The notes below the pieces were generated by a model. The model was not told the origin of the DNA and searched no databases. It was given only the letters and a program-made list of their open reading frames with translations. The position numbers were made by a program, and so were the translations under genes. A DNA stretch of 64,000 nucleotides, from NCBI GenBank assembly GCA_959347315.1, contig OY365815.1:18526514-18590513 (forward strand). Direction: 5' to 3'. Positions 44,955 to 58,345 of the stretch are shown piece by piece; the first letter of the stretch is position 1, and each line of letters begins with the position of its first letter. Origin of the DNA: Bimastos eiseni. Its lineage: Eukaryota > Annelida > Clitellata > Crassiclitellata > Lumbricidae.

Positions 44955-47570
44955 CCTCCTCTCTTCCTCCCTCCCTCCTTCCTTCGATCCTCCCTCCCAC
45001 CCTTCCTCCCTAACCCTGTTTACAGAGACCTCTGTCTGTCGATGTCTCTACGATTGGCTGCTGCTGCTGCTGCTGTAATCAATGAGGGTTAGGCTTCGAA
45101 TGGAAGAGCTCTGTCGTGCATCATTCCGCAAGACAGAAATGACTCGACGTTTGTTAAATCCAAGACTTCAAAAGAGACGAAGAGAATTTAACAACAGCAA
45201 CAGAGGTGAACGTACTTTCCAACGAACAGCGACAAACCTATACACAGACCCCTACACTCACACTGTCTTCTGACCCCAAGTAGAAGCAGACCGAGCTGAC
45301 AGACAACGACAAATAGAGGCACAGAGGCGGTCGTTTGGTCGGTCGTTTATGGCGGCACCTGAGAGGAAAGACCCTGCCCCAAGTTCTATCGGGTGGGGCG
45401 CATGTCCAGCGGCTTCATGCTTCGCAATCTATATGGCCTACCGCAGGCCTTCATCAGAACATATAACAACCTACATATGACGAAGCTAATGTCGCTATTA
45501 TTACGTATAGACCAATCGCAGAGGTGCAAGCTGCTTTTCATGCAGAACTCCCCACGTTTGACTAAAAATAACCACCTGTTTCTCCCTTTCCTTTTTCTAC
45601 TGCGCTTCCTCTTCCCCTACTGAATCAAATCCGTACATACATGAAGAAAGTAATTTTCAGACTGTCCGTTGTGTCTGCCATGGTTTCTTTCGCCTCTGAT
45701 CTGCAACTCTGAAATCATGCGTCGACAGACTAAAGCAATTCGATCAAGTAGGCCTAATCCGAAGTAGGGCATATATTGCCTCAGAAACGTAAAAGATTTC
45801 TTCTCTTCCTATGCCAATGTGTTTTGATTCCTCTTGTGATGTTTTTTAAACTGCTGTCATAGTAAACTGGTAAACAAGAATCAAAAACAACTTCTAGAAC
45901 TTGAATCGTACATACGGATGCATTGCCCTACCTGCATATATAATAATATTATTGTGTATAGCGTGGATACTGTATACGGTCTATGCCTATGACCCGCACC
46001 TCATGTGTCCTGTCTTATGCATCGTCGACGCTAAATAATAGTCAATTGTTGTATGGGCGCTATACACAGAGGCTGTGAATGCCGACAGAGGCGAGAGAGG
46101 GACATAGAGAAGGAGACAAACATACAGACAGACAGACAGAGATATCACAATGCAGAGACACGGCGCATTTACGCTTCGCCAAATATACAGGCAGTCGACT
46201 GACTAGGAGCAATGGAACTTCCAACCGAAAATTACGAATCACGCATCTCAAATGTAGAACTCTACTATACATCACCAAGAGCCAATGAATGCAGACAGAG
46301 AGACGAAGTGTATGTAGCACATCAATGTATATATTATTATGCAGTGAGGTTAACTCTAGTGGCCTCTGTTATACGTGGTGATAGAGATATTTCCACGCGC
46401 GAGCAGACGCATGCACACACGTACAGGCGCAGACAGTAAACGAAGGCCTAAGCGTCAATACGTAGGCCCTATTTCGTATAGTTTAGTGTCGACTGAGAGA
46501 ATTTCTTTCCCAAGGCAATGATGACTAGATCGATGTGCGTCTATCGTGCACACACACAGCACCACCTCAAACTCACCAACACGAAAGCATGCGGTAGTCG
46601 TGTGGATTCATAACACACAATACAATCATTATGTAAATTAGTAATCAAGCTAATTGTGTGCGCTTACACATGCATGCATGCATGTATGTATGTATGTATG
46701 TATGTATGTATGTATCCTCGCGTGTATGTTTGGATGAATAATATATATAGAGCATGGTGGATTATGAAGAGTAATGCAAAATTCAGGAGTGCCGGATCAA
46801 TTGATCAAAGTTGTGCAAGAGATATTAAATCGAAAATTATCAAGTGCAATAAAGTAGACAAATGATCAAAAAATACGTTAACACGAACATAGGAGAACGA
46901 CAAAAAATGTATTTGATGCCTATAACTATTTAAACGTGTGTAGGACATCTGCCCCCGAACAAAAGTCTCCCCGGACAAAAGTCCCCCCCCAACTAGGACA
47001 ATTCCTCCCCCCCCCCAGTGTAGACCATAAGCTCGCCCAAATTTTTTATATATGCAGGTTTGTATGTGTGTACATATGATGCATGGTTGTATGCACAATA
47101 TCACAATATGTATGTGTGCATGGATGTGTCCATGTCGGATAAGTGTTACTAAACCTGTAAAATATCTATTTTTAGCGGGTTGACATATTGCTTTGGTTCC
47201 AATACCTGCAAAATTTGTTGACGAATGAAGAAGCCAATTTGATACCACGTCATATATAATAGCTGCTGTAAATAATGAGTGTTTTTATGCGACATTCAAA
47301 GATTCAGAACTGGACTCACTTTGTCTCCTATACGAAACGATAATTAGTTGCTTGTTTTCATATATTTTACACATTGGCAGTTAAATATATAACTTGTCAT
47401 CATCCGTTCATACTTCACACTAGGGGGGCAATTCTCTGGAGGGCAAATGTCCTACTCAAAATGAGAGGGGGGGTTTATCCGGGGGTAAATGTCGGTTCCA
47501 CATTTAAACAACGCCGAGGCAGGAATCAAACTAAATGTATGGACGGTGCAGAATCTCCTATATATATATA
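44955..47570. other. Gene-free stretch upstream of the adaptor-like gene
   Basis: No supported coding sequence. Open frames here are short and lack splice context. It includes a (CATG/ATGT)n run at 46670-46716 and C/G-rich blocks near 46950-47030 and 47420-47490. Promoter or extra 5' exons of the adaptor-like gene would lie here, but I could not identify them. Confidence 0.4.
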
Positions 47571-47571
47571 T

Positions 47572-48508
47572 ATATTCTATTTACGGATGTATAAAGCGCC
47601 TCACGCAGTAGAACATATAATCAGAAGCGCTTCCAGTGCGAAGGAACCCTGGAGAAAAGAAATGCCTTAAGAGAACGAGCAGAAACAGTTGTGCTACCAG
47701 ATAGGATGGTAGCACCAGTCCCAGCAGGAAGGCTGTTCCATAACGAAGGGCCAACAGAGGCATAGGCACGATGCTGAGCTGGGACAGTTCTAGACCGAGG
47801 TACTAGAAGATCCTGACGGTCTAAAGAGCGGAGAGGAAGTCCAGAAGTAGCCTGATAAGATCACAAAGATAGCTTGGAGCTTGACCAAACAACGTTTTGA
47901 ATGTAAGAAAGTGAATTTTGAACTGAATCCTATCAGTTAGGGGAAGCCAATGAAAATATTCGGTCATGAAAGTAGAAATATGTGAGAAACGAGGAAGACG
48001 GGCGATCAGACGAACAGCTGCATTGAGTACAGACTGGAGCGTAGTGAGGCGGAGTTTTGGTAGGCCGATGAGTAATGAGTTACAGTTGTCAATGCGGGAA
48101 CAGACGAAGGCATGAACTATGGCTGACAAAATTGTTAAGGACACGGATCGTTGGATAGCACGTGGTCGCCGCAAATGATGAAAGCTGGACCGAGAGGGAT
48201 TGGAGATTTGTGCAGAGAAAGATAGAGTACTGCCTAAAATAACACCCAGATTGCGGACATTTATCGAGAAAGTAAACTGAGGGAACCTCTTGGCAAGTAC
48301 AGCACAATAAAGTTTAAGCAGCTAATGGCGGGTGCCCAACCAGATCAATTGAGTCTTGGAAGAGTTTAGTGAAAGACGATTTGAGGACATCCAGCAGTTG
48401 AGATCAGCAAAGAGAGATTCAATAGATTTGCACAGAGCAAGCTGGGTGGAAGAGTAGCCAATCACGAAGATCTGGACATCATCAGCGCAGAGGTATTTAT
48501 ATAGATAT
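47572..48508 (-). mobile_element. 5'-truncated L2/CR1-type LINE with frameshifts
   Basis: Minus strand: YLCADDVQIFVIGY (the reverse transcriptase YADD box written as CADD), then [59 protein letters not shown] and [10 protein letters not shown]. The 3' end at 47572 has the GCGCTTTATAC-type stem end. Frame breaks occur near 48300 and 47850. Closely related to the copy at 6785. It is a dead copy. Confidence 0.85.
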
Positions 48509-49920
48509 ATATATATATTGATGAAATTGGACTCTTTACCAGAAGTCGATCAAAGCCACAAGATATCAAGACACAGATTGGCGAAACAAGTATATAGGCC
48601 TAGACGATTCGGCCAAATGATCGTCCCAGAGAAAACCAACATTAAAAGGACCAATGAGATATCGATATTAGCATCGCAATCAAGGGAGAAGCTATTGAAC
48701 AATTAAAAAATTCGTCTATTTAGGAGGGCTAATAAACGCAGGTAGGAAGCAAACCGAAGGTAATAATAATAAAATATTTGTTTATTGATATATACATGGA
48801 ATGTCACACCGCAAACCATTACAATACTTTAGTTACGTAGTACCATTGTCTAATTCAATCGAGTTTCAGATAATATTATAATAAATTATAATACATTTGA
48901 GAATTCACTGGGGATTCTATCTAAGAGTTCTGTATAGGACTCGATGGATGAAGTTCTTGTCATCCTTAACAGGCAGTGAGAATTTGGACCTACAAAGGAG
49001 AAATGGACACAGTTCACCAATACATCGAGATTGTTTCAGTTTGCTGATTGTGTATCGCCGATACTTATATTTGTCATGATCTGTGATACTCGATACAATA
49101 CTTTTCTCCGCTAAAATGTACAGTTTATCATGCGCTTGAATAAATCGTGAGTGGCAATCCACAATATCGCATCGCTTCGAAAACCACCTCATTCAGTAAT
49201 ATAGGCCTAATCTTTTGACGCGGATGGAAAGAATTCGTGAATAGGGAATTGACCAAAGTAGGCCTGTATCCTTTCTGCCCTCAGCGGTAGAAGTGGCTTG
49301 CTTCATTAACGTAGGAGTGTTTGGAAAGTAAGTTGACGTTGAAATGAATAGGCCTGCGGAAAAAAAGAAAGTCAGCGCAATGTTCAAACAACTTGCCTGA
49401 AGGCTACTTCAACTACATTGCTACTGGCCCATACGATCGCGTTGGAAATTCCCTAAAATTGTTGGTGCATGAATTGTGGTGGAAGTGAATTGAGCAAGCC
49501 TATCGTAAGTAGACAGGGCAGGACCTTTTGGCAAAAGTAGCCTATTGGTATCAGCGTTGCAGCATTTTTTATTAGGAAGCATTGGTATTGCTATTGCCAA
49601 TACTTTTTTCAATATTGTTAGCAGCCCTGTCAAAACTCACTAGCCAAAACTGTCACTAGAACGCCCAAGCATCAGCACATCACTTCTATCCTCAAATCGC
49701 TTCATTGGCTTATAATCAAAGAGCGAATCCACTTCAAAATCCTATCACTGACCTACAACTACCAACCAAATAATCTTCGCGAGCTCTTCAGCATATATAC
49801 TGCCAATCCGTTCCATTCTATCCTCCTCCTCCTCCTGCTTCAGTCTTCTTCGATCCTCGGGTACATCTCGAGTTCTCCAACCGAGCCGTATCAATCACTG
49901 CACCACGTCACTGGAGCGCC
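48509..49920. other. No gene seen
   Basis: Short open frames only. The frames near 48897-49192 and 49421-49633 on both strands have no recognisable product. Confidence 0.35.
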
Positions 49921-49927
49921 TGACTTC

Positions 49928-50560
49928 CGCACCAGAGCAGGACGTTTTGGCGCAGAACGCTTTGGCGCAGTTATATAATGCAATAGTAATAACTTATGAA
50001 GCACGATAGGTGAAGATAATTATGCTAAACTGGGAACTAGAATGATGAAAAGAATCACGCTTAAATAGAAGCTGGATGGGTATGAGAATTCAACTCATGG
50101 TGGGACCACTTTAGTCACAATCTTTTCATCAATTCTGCTTCCAGCTAAACGTCATTATTTTCCCCAACTTCCATTTAGGCATAATTCTTTTCATCAATCA
50201 GGCGTCCATTTAGGAATGATATATATTTTCATCAATTCAGCTTCCATTTAAGTATGATATTTTCATCAGTCAAGCTTCCATTTAAGCATGATTATTTTCA
50301 TCAATCCAGTGTCCATTTAAGCATGAATCTTTTTACCGATCCCTCTTCTTCTACCGGCGCTCCCGAGGCCTAACCTGATTTGCCGTGGAGAATAATTTAG
50401 GATACTATAATGGTAAATTGCCGTATAATATACTTTTTCAATATATGTTTATATACAATATTATTGTATCAGAAATCTGCGTCAAAACGTCCTGCACCAA
50501 AACGTCCTGTTTCAAGACGTCCTGCATCAAAACGTCCTGCGCCAAAACGTCACGAACCGC
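49928..50560. mobile_element. Inverted-repeat element with minisatellite core
   Basis: Left arm 49935-49975 (GGACGTTTTGGCGCAGAACG) and right arm 50475-50560 (repeats of TGCGCCAAAACGTCC-type 15-mers) are inverted. The core 50042-50340 has about seven copies of a 34-36-base unit (CTTCCATTTAAGCATGAT, then TTTTCATCAATCC). Its complement matches the core unit of the element at 30310. Class unknown. Confidence 0.6.
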
Positions 50561-51120
50561 TTCCACACTTATTCGGTACCTCCACCATCATTGCCTGTCA
50601 TCCAACATTATCTCTCTTAGACTCCTCTATTCATCACCCTCGGGCATTCCATTCTAAAGTTACTCTTACCCAGACTCACCTAATCGCCTACTTTCCAATT
50701 CTCGACCAAAATGGCAACGATCTTAACAGCTACTCTGCCTCATCTGAACTCTTGAAACCGGACTCTGACGGCTTCACTTGCCTCGGACTACCCTTTGAAC
50801 AACCCCACTGATTCGATGCAGCACTGGTGAATAAGAAAGCTGCCCTACACTTTGATTTCACGTGGTGCTTTATAAGTTTTGAGATTACGATTGACAGATT
50901 GGTCACAAATCGAGCATCGCAGTTTAGGACACAACGACTGACATACAAGTAGGCCTAGTCTTTCTAAGCTTATTGTACAAAGATACGCACTTCACAGTGT
51001 GTTCAAACAATGACTAATTCAACTAATTGAACTCGATAAATTTTGCATAACTATCTACAATCACGTATAGGCCTCACTATATACATACATGTATATGCAT
51101 ACTATACTGTATACATACAC

Positions 51121-51344
51121 ATATACATGCATGCATGCATGCATGCATGCATGCATACATACATACATACATATACATACATACATACATACATTCATAC
51201 ATACATACATACATACATACATGCATGCATGCATGCATACATACATACATACATACATACTACATACATACATACATACATACATACATGCATGCATGCA
51301 TACATACATACATACATACATTCATACATACATACATGCATATA
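51121..51344. repeat. (CATA)n/(CATG)n microsatellite
   Basis: Over 200 bases of CATA with CATG blocks. It gives open frames in every register that read Tyr/His/Thr or Cys/Met/Val repeats; none is a gene. Confidence 0.97.
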
Positions 51345-51399
51345 TACATACATATGTATATATATATATACCTGTGCATTATAGATTATGTGATTGCAC

Positions 51400-53300
51400 T
51401 CACGCTACTTGCGTGTAATATTATACCTGGGATGAAGGTATGTGTAGCTATTTGCAGTTGTCTGACTAGCGTAACTCTTAATCTGCTCAATTTCGTGCAG
51501 CTCGCCTACTGTCTAGCATAACTGTCTGATCTAATCTGCTCATTTGACCCATTCATTGCGTTAATCTATCAGTGCAAAGATCTTCAGTCGATAATGGAGA
51601 CTTAAAGAACCGGATATAGAGCACTCAGCACCGTGCAAAATAATAATTACCAAAACAAGTATGTAGCGCATTTACATCTTTAACAAGAAACCAATAAAAC
51701 GCCAAACTGACAGCTTACAGGCAAGTTATTTAAATGATATCCACGATGAATATCATTGTCCCTAATTAAGTGAACGTTTTTGTTTACGTTCACTTTGTTA
51801 GATTATAATTATTAGCTCATCACGAGCGACTGCTTCTGTATAATACCCATGTCTGTGTACACAAATATCTCCCAGCTTAGTATTTGGTATCAAACTTGGT
51901 CGTATATCAAAGTCGTCTGACCATATATTTTGAATTCTGCTAAAAGTGGTATGGCTTTATTTATTGGTAGTTAATAGCAGAATGTCTCATCAAGCTCTCA
52001 ATCGGTGTAATTGGAGGGAAATCATTAGCATTAATCCTCAACAGCATCAGCAGCAGCAGCAAGACCCAGTCCGTCCATCTTAATAAATGGGTCGGTCGGA
52101 AGAGGGCAAACTATCACCGCAACTAATTACACATTGTCGCATCACACCAATTAATTGCGTCCCTGTATACGCCTACTGATCCTCATCAACAGCTCTTCCC
52201 GTCCCAGTTCTCTTCTAAATCCCGGTGGAAATCCTCTGGAAATTCTTCCGCAAATTGCTGCCCAGCTGTCTTCTCTATTCCCTCCTTCAGTGCTTGTGAC
52301 GGATAATTTTGACGCCCATCGGAATTGCTAAACAGAGTATGGTTATTATTTCGTTGAGTTACTGACTCAGTCTAAGATTCGGAGAGATGGTCCCCGTTGG
52401 AATGATAGCCGCAGAGTATAAAGAGGCGGATGTGGCGGCAGAAGAGTAACAGTTCCAAGTGGAGATGATCGCATATACACAGTGCTATAGGTGTTCATGG
52501 CTCTATCTTAAATGTCCAACGATGCACACACACACATACGTATACATACGTACCTACATACAAATACACATACATACTTGCTCACTTAATCACTCGCATG
52601 CGTGTATATGTATGCATACGGTGTCATCAAGAACTTTGTACGACTTGCTGTAGGCAGGAAGTCACTCCTTGAGGATACACCATCTGGAAACAATTTAAGG
52701 AACTAAGTTTATGGAAAAATTGCGACGAAGTGGATGACTTCATTGAACCAAACGAAGTGGAAGGAGAGATTCAGCGAAATGTAGAGAAGATGATCATCTA
52801 AGTAGAATCTGAGTGAATGAAAAGAACCTGGAATTCATGCTTTGCGTTCGTATAATATCTCTATCTCTTTGCTGAGCTTAATTGTTACGCAGCATACTGA
52901 AGAGGTCACCAGAATCATCATTAAAATCATGGTATCTAGTAGCCTATACTAAGGCGATTCTCACATGATTATGATGATCAATCTATATAGGCAATGATAG
53001 ACACGCATACATTATATATATATATCATATATTATTCTTGCGATCATAAATGGGCTGCTATACCTTTGACGACATGTAAATATAAATACTGCCATTGGTA
53101 GCGCAACGTGGAGTCTAAAGAATTCTTATTTGGACGGTTTTCTTCAGATACCATTCTCCTTGATAACTATTCTACTTATGCCACTTAAGAGCTTCTCTTG
53201 AAAAGGCACTAAACATTAATACCAACTATAAAGACCCATGCGAAATATGTTGTAAAAGTTTATAAGGGGTAGCAAAGGGCGCTAAGCGAATAGCCAGATA
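51400..53300. other. No gene seen
   Basis: AT-rich unique sequence. A short piece at 52800-52835 (AGAATCTGAGTGAATGAAAA) resembles one unit of the minisatellite core found at 30425 and 50042. Confidence 0.4.
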
Positions 53301-53339
53301 TCGTTCGTTTCAGAAGAACGTGTAGAAGGATGTGTTGGT

Positions 53340-53715
53340 GTTAAAGTAGATGTCTTTCACGGTTGCGAGATGATGGCACTTCATTGGCATTTCGATGTTG
53401 AGCTGTTTAGCCTTCGTTGTAGTTGTCTGTCGTTTCGACACAAAGCGAGGTCACGCAGCAGTCAATTCGAGTCACCTGCCTCCTCCTCCTCCGCCAATGG
53501 CCAATCAGCACCTGTTCTGCCAACCACCTGTTCGACCGTCGAAATGCCTCGGCTATTAGGCAGCACACACATCCACCTCTTGACGGTCCTTGCCAACCGC
53601 CAGACGACAGCCTCAGGCGCTTATGGATCTGTTCAACACGTCGAAGTGAGTCCAGTATGACGACTTCTTGTTGTGGCTGTCGTTTGTGGCATTGACGACG
53701 TACTTTATAACACTA
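53340..53715. other. Possible exon or promoter region, unresolved
   Basis: Composition rises in GC and long open frames exist on both strands (plus 53370-53660; minus through 53450-53650 without a start). No homology or splice pair was convincing. It could be a 5' exon of the TMEM272-like gene or of a minus-strand gene, but the assembly gap next to it prevents a decision. Confidence 0.3.
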
Positions 53716-53717
53716 CC

Positions 53718-53718
53718 G

Positions 53719-53800
<82 letters not shown>
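53718..53800. repeat. (ATC)n microsatellite running into the gap
   Basis: Pure ATC repeat, 80 bases, ending at the first N. The sequence after the gap begins with CTCCTCCTCCTC, so the repeat probably continues or changes inside. Confidence 0.97.
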
Positions 53801-54000
53801 NNNNNNNNNNNNNNNNNNNNNNNNNNNNNNNNNNNNNNNNNNNNNNNNNNNNNNNNNNNNNNNNNNNNNNNNNNNNNNNNNNNNNNNNNNNNNNNNNNNN
53901 NNNNNNNNNNNNNNNNNNNNNNNNNNNNNNNNNNNNNNNNNNNNNNNNNNNNNNNNNNNNNNNNNNNNNNNNNNNNNNNNNNNNNNNNNNNNNNNNNNNN
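53801..54000. other. Assembly gap (200 N)
   Basis: Exactly 200 N, a placeholder length. The true size is unknown, and open frames that cross it are meaningless. Confidence 0.99.
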
Positions 54001-54175
54001 CTCCTCCTCCTCATCATGTGTTTGTGTTGATTCCTGGTCAGAATGAATCAACGACCAGGAACGTGTTGTCAGGTCGGAAAGGCAGCGTAGACCACAGTAA
54101 AGACTTGCAATTTGTAGCATTTTAGACGATTCTGTGCCTTACTATAATACAGCCTGCTGTTTGCATTATGCATAG

Positions 54176-54408
54176 TTGGTGAAATTGGAAAAGGAACGGA
54201 GGAATGGTTCAAAGGAAGACAATTCTCGTCATCTCAAATCGTCGTCTGAGAGGGACGTGGAAAAGGAGAGGAACGAAAGGGAGGAGGAAGACAAAGAGGA
54301 GGAGGAGGAGGAGGAGGAGGAAGATGAGGAAGAAGAGAGGAGTGGTCGCCGATTCAATTCCGCTGATGCCTTCGACAGAGTTTTTGAAATCCTAACACAA
54401 ACATGCAA
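54176..54408 (+). CDS. Possible upstream exon: charged, Glu-rich coding segment
   Basis: Starts right after an ATGCATAG acceptor, reads LVKLEKERRNGSKEDNSRHL, then a long Glu run from a GAG repeat, and closes with RFNSADAFDRVFEILTQTC before an AA|GTAAAC donor (phase 2). It continues in phase into 55512-55559 (VHEFSDCGSSSDDYNR, donor AG|GTACGA). The end resembles real coding sequence; the Glu run is low-complexity. It may be the cytosolic N-terminus of the TMEM272-like gene, but a linking exon was not found. Confidence 0.4.
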
Positions 54409-55511
54409 GTAAACCATAGCACTTAAAATTATATTTCGAACAGAACATCACATCAATTTTGAATTTGTAATGAAGTTGTAAAAACATACAATAATCACTA
54501 TTTAAATATAATATAATGGTGTCATAACATAAAACTTTTCCACAGTAATATTAATAATTTTGAGCTACAGGCAATCAGAGGAACTCGAAATAGCAACATG
54601 CACGGCATATCACTATGCTAATTATTGCTGGTAATACTGACTACGTAAATATTTTCTCAATGCTTGTTGCCGTTGATTTAAAAACGTAATATAAATCCTC
54701 TAAAGTTTCTCGGCGTCTTCAACAGCTACGTTAGGGACACCAGCTTATTCACCGGCGCTATACCAACTCAAGTCCGCAATAGCCAAGCATGTCGTTGTGT
54801 TCCGATGATTGGTGAAATACGAAGAGGTCGAGACGAGGCGATATCATGGTGTTACGGTTGTAGTTCGGTGATGACGGCGGTCATGTGGTGGCGCAGGAGT
54901 AGAATCTGAATAGGATGACTTAAGTGTAGGTGATAGATACAATTATGCCTGTGTAATAGATTCGCCAGAAGTTATTTGGCAACAGGGATTATATGGTGGT
55001 GCTTGGGAGTTTTAGTGACTGCGCATGCAGAAGAATTCTAGATTGTTTGCAGGCGTTTTATTTGTGAGAAAGGGAATTACAGTGTAATCGAGTTTGAAAC
55101 GAATATTATTTCGTTAGCATTAGCATTAGCACTGAACTCAGCATACTAGTATAATCACTGTAATGCATTAAACCCTATATAAGTTCTGAACTAAGACTAA
55201 CAAAATGAACGCAACTACTGTTTAAATTACTTTAGATTTCAGATACTGCGAAGGCACTGGAGTAGTTTGCTCCATTCATCTGGACGAGCAAATCCAATCG
55301 AAAATTTTCTAGTATTATGTAGAAACTGCATAATTATTACGGTCAACGAACCCAACTATTGACACTCAATGGAAGAATATTTTTATGACTTTACTCTACA
55401 TAGGTTATGTGAAGTTTGACATTCTGTGGCGCTGTTCATGCTGCTTCTGTCTGCAAAGCAGATGAATAACTGCACGCATCTTAAGAACTTGGTTTTGATT
55501 CTGTATTTCAG

Positions 55512-55559
55512 GGTTCATGAGTTCAGCGATTGTGGCTCTTCTAGCGATGATTATAATAG
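55512..55559 (+). CDS. Possible 48-base exon following 54176..54408
   Basis: Flanked by TTTCAG and AG|GTACGA, phase 2 in and phase 2 out. It reads VHEFSDCGSSSDDYNR when joined to the preceding candidate exon. The TMEM272-like exon at 56942 needs phase 1, so an intermediate exon, probably the one with the first membrane helix, would be required. Confidence 0.35.
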
Positions 55560-55899
55560 GTACGAAGACAGTTTCATTCAATCATTAATTTATTCATTCA
55601 TTCATTTATTCATTCATTCATTTTACTCATTCATTCTTTATATTCATTCAATTTTAATTAATTCAGTCAATCAGTCAGCGTATACTTTAATTTAACTTAT
55701 ACTTTAACTTATTTAAGTCTAACACTAAAAAAACTAGACTAGCATGAATAGGGCCTAATAAAGCATTCGGTGACTAACGTGAAGTTCATGCAGATAGGAA
55801 ACCATTAATTTTAAGTTAATTGCTCTATTAGCTAGTTACCACGTTGATCAAGCAGCTGCGCATAAGGGCCTTTACATTAAGTGTATATTAATAGTTATA

Positions 55900-56190
55900 T
55901 CCCTCTCAGAGCATGGTCGTTTGGATCGGGCCTCACATACAGAATGGGCATCAAATTTATGAAATATTTTTACTTATTGGACATAATGCAGAATCGGGCT
56001 TTCTCAGTCGTGGGACCTACCATCTGGAATGGACTTCCCATAGAGCTGCGTCTCCTGCCTAAGAACTCATCATCTTCATTTTACGCCTCTTTTAAAACTC
56101 TCCTGTTCAGCCGAGGGTTAGGCCGGTAGCGCCTCTGAGTAGATATCTTGAAGGGGCGCTAAATCAAGTATTTTTGGATTGATTGATTGA
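55900..56190 (+). mobile_element. L2/CR1-type LINE 3' end with (ATTG)n tail
   Basis: The frame ends QNRAFSVVGPTIWNGLPIE, LRLLPKNSSSSFYASFKTL and a stop, followed by GTAGCGCCTCTGAGTAGATA, TCTTGAAGGGGCGCTAAATC and GGATTGATTGATTGA. It lies between candidate exons of the TMEM272-like gene. Confidence 0.75.
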
Positions 56191-56941
56191 TAATATTTGT
56201 TTATGTTACTGTATTAAGTCCAGTGTAGAATTATAACCTGCATTCTTTGAAATTGAGGCATCGTAACTTTCAATGGAACTTACCTCTCAGAATCTGTATA
56301 GGTTATGTTAATAGATTTCTTGATGACTTTCCTCTTGGTAACTTAGACCAAAATTGGATAGCATTGGATTGTGCACAGAGAGACCGGAAGTGGCCTTGAT
56401 GGTGCCTCCTCTCCTGAGTGCAAGCAGTTGATTTATTATTAGGGAGTGTGGTGTCGGACTATGTATGCCGTCCGTCTGAGAAAAAACTCTAGTCTAGAGG
56501 GCAAATAAAGAAGGTAGAATATAAGCTAAAGAAAAGTGGATGGGTGGGGAAAGTTTGAAGAGGATAATTAAAAGTAGAAAAGCGTTAAACTGGCGCTCTG
56601 ATGCTGTAGTCGTTGGACGCTATAGGAACCTTGAACGCATCTTCGAGAGAGCTCCATATATGCTGGACTGCTGGAGCTCTGCGCTAGGCGATTGAGTGGC
56701 GCTTTAGAAATTTAGAGATTACTAGTACGATTACGACGCATAGGTCTCATCCGACAACAAAGCGAGGCGTAGCCCTTTCTCTGGATTGTTGTATTTCCAT
56801 TTGAAGCTCGTCTTACGCATCACATCGCTGTCGTTTTGAGACTGGCATGACAAGGATTGAATGTGCAGGTGTCACCTCAGTTGCGCAGCAAAGGGTGTTA
56901 AGCAGGTGATAATCGTATACACATGCATGCATTTGCTGTAG

Positions 56942-57378
56942 GTCTGAAGCATCTGGACGACTGTCCTGCCCAACCAAACTTACCGATCTACTTGTTGGTC
57001 GGTGGAAGCTTCGGTCTCGTTCTCTTCATCTCGTTCGTCTATCGCAAGAAGCGATTGGAGCGTGACGACGGCGCCATCGCTGTTTTGGATGATGCTCTGA
57101 CAACGCGCTCGAGTTCGTTTCGCTTGACGGAGTCCGTGGTCGTCGTCTTCCTCAGTCTGTGGTTCCTGTGTGGAAACTTCTGGCTGTGGACGATTCGACC
57201 GACACCACCTCCGTTCCTGCTGACGGTCGATGAACCGAGCCACTGGTGCCACTCCACGGTCTACTTGTTCAGTTTGACGCAGATCGTTACCTGTCATTGC
57301 GTCCTCTTGGCATCAACCATCTTTATCGCTTCGGTTCACATGAGTAGCAGCAGATGCATCCGACCAACGCCCGTCTAA
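56942..57378 (+). CDS. TMEM272-like multi-pass membrane protein, last exon
   Basis: A 437-base exon after acceptor TTGCTGTAG, phase 1 in, ending TAA at 57376-57378. It reads GLKHLDDCPAQPNLPIYLLV, the hallmark of the TMEM272-like family (LxDCPxQPxxPxYLLV). Three hydrophobic helices follow: IYLLVGGSFGLVLFISFVY, VVVFLSLWFLCGNFWLW and TVYLFSLTQIVTCHCVLL, separated by a basic loop with RKKRLERDD. Family members usually have one further helix just upstream, so at least one exon before this is missing from my model. Function of the family is unknown; it is a small tetraspan-like membrane protein. Confidence 0.8.
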
Positions 57379-58308
57379 GGAATCCTCTGGTCTCACACAG
57401 ACTGAAGCAGACCGAGGGAAAGATACAGAGACACATAGACAGAGGAACATAAAAAAAGATTTCAAGGCAAACGAGGTTAATAGTTAGCAAACTGCAATCA
57501 ACTATCCAAAATAATCTGTTTAGGCCGTATCGGAGCTAATTGTTTGTAACGCACTTATAGGCTTGACATTTAAATAAATGACCCCTATGTTGTTTGTCTT
57601 ATGGTTTACTTAGTAATTTTATTGTCTACACTAAATGGTTTGATTGTTTGTTAATTAGGCGCTTGCTCGATTACTTACTTATTTGCTCGGTTAATTACTA
57701 ATTTACTTTCTTATACTTGATTGTTTAGTCAATCGATTGCATTATTAGTTGCTCACGTGATTGTTTTCTTAACTGCTTGCTCTGTTGTACCGCTAAACTG
57801 CTTTGCTTTCTGACGTACATACAAAGGCGAGGTGATCACAACGTTCATCGTTATCTATCGATAGATTTGAAACGAAGTAGTTTATGACCTATGGAAAGCG
57901 ATAAGAATCGGATATCGATCAGTTTACTGTTGCGATTGAGTGTCCTCCTTCTCCTTCTCCTCCGCCAATGGTTAAATCCTCTTGTCAAGACTCACCGTAA
58001 GGACATGTACAAGGCCATTGTTTTGTACAAGGCCATTGTTTTTGGTTGAGATAAATTCATCGTGGTCGCCCATTTATATAGCGCCGAATGAAATTCTCAG
58101 GAGGAGGAGGAGGGATTGTTGAAGGATCCATGCCTGGGAATTGCAACATATTCATTCATTCTGACCGTGTCGTGCATTGATCATTAGATAAAGCGACTGT
58201 AGGTCAATCGATCTGCCCTATTCTTCTCTGGCCTTAAAACTTCTGTTTGAGAGCGCTTCTGAGTATAGATGGCCTCGAAGGGGCGCTGTATAAAACTGCT
58301 GCAATAGA

Positions 58309-58345
<37 letters not shown>

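Noticed and set aside
46940..47490. C-rich and G-rich blocks facing each other as possible inverted termini of a transposon
   Set aside because: Similarity is mainly homopolymer runs; I could not define ends or target duplications.
51043..51521. Long Tyr/His/Thr and Cys/Met/Val repeat frames on both strands
   Set aside because: Products of a CATA/CATG microsatellite; every register is open.
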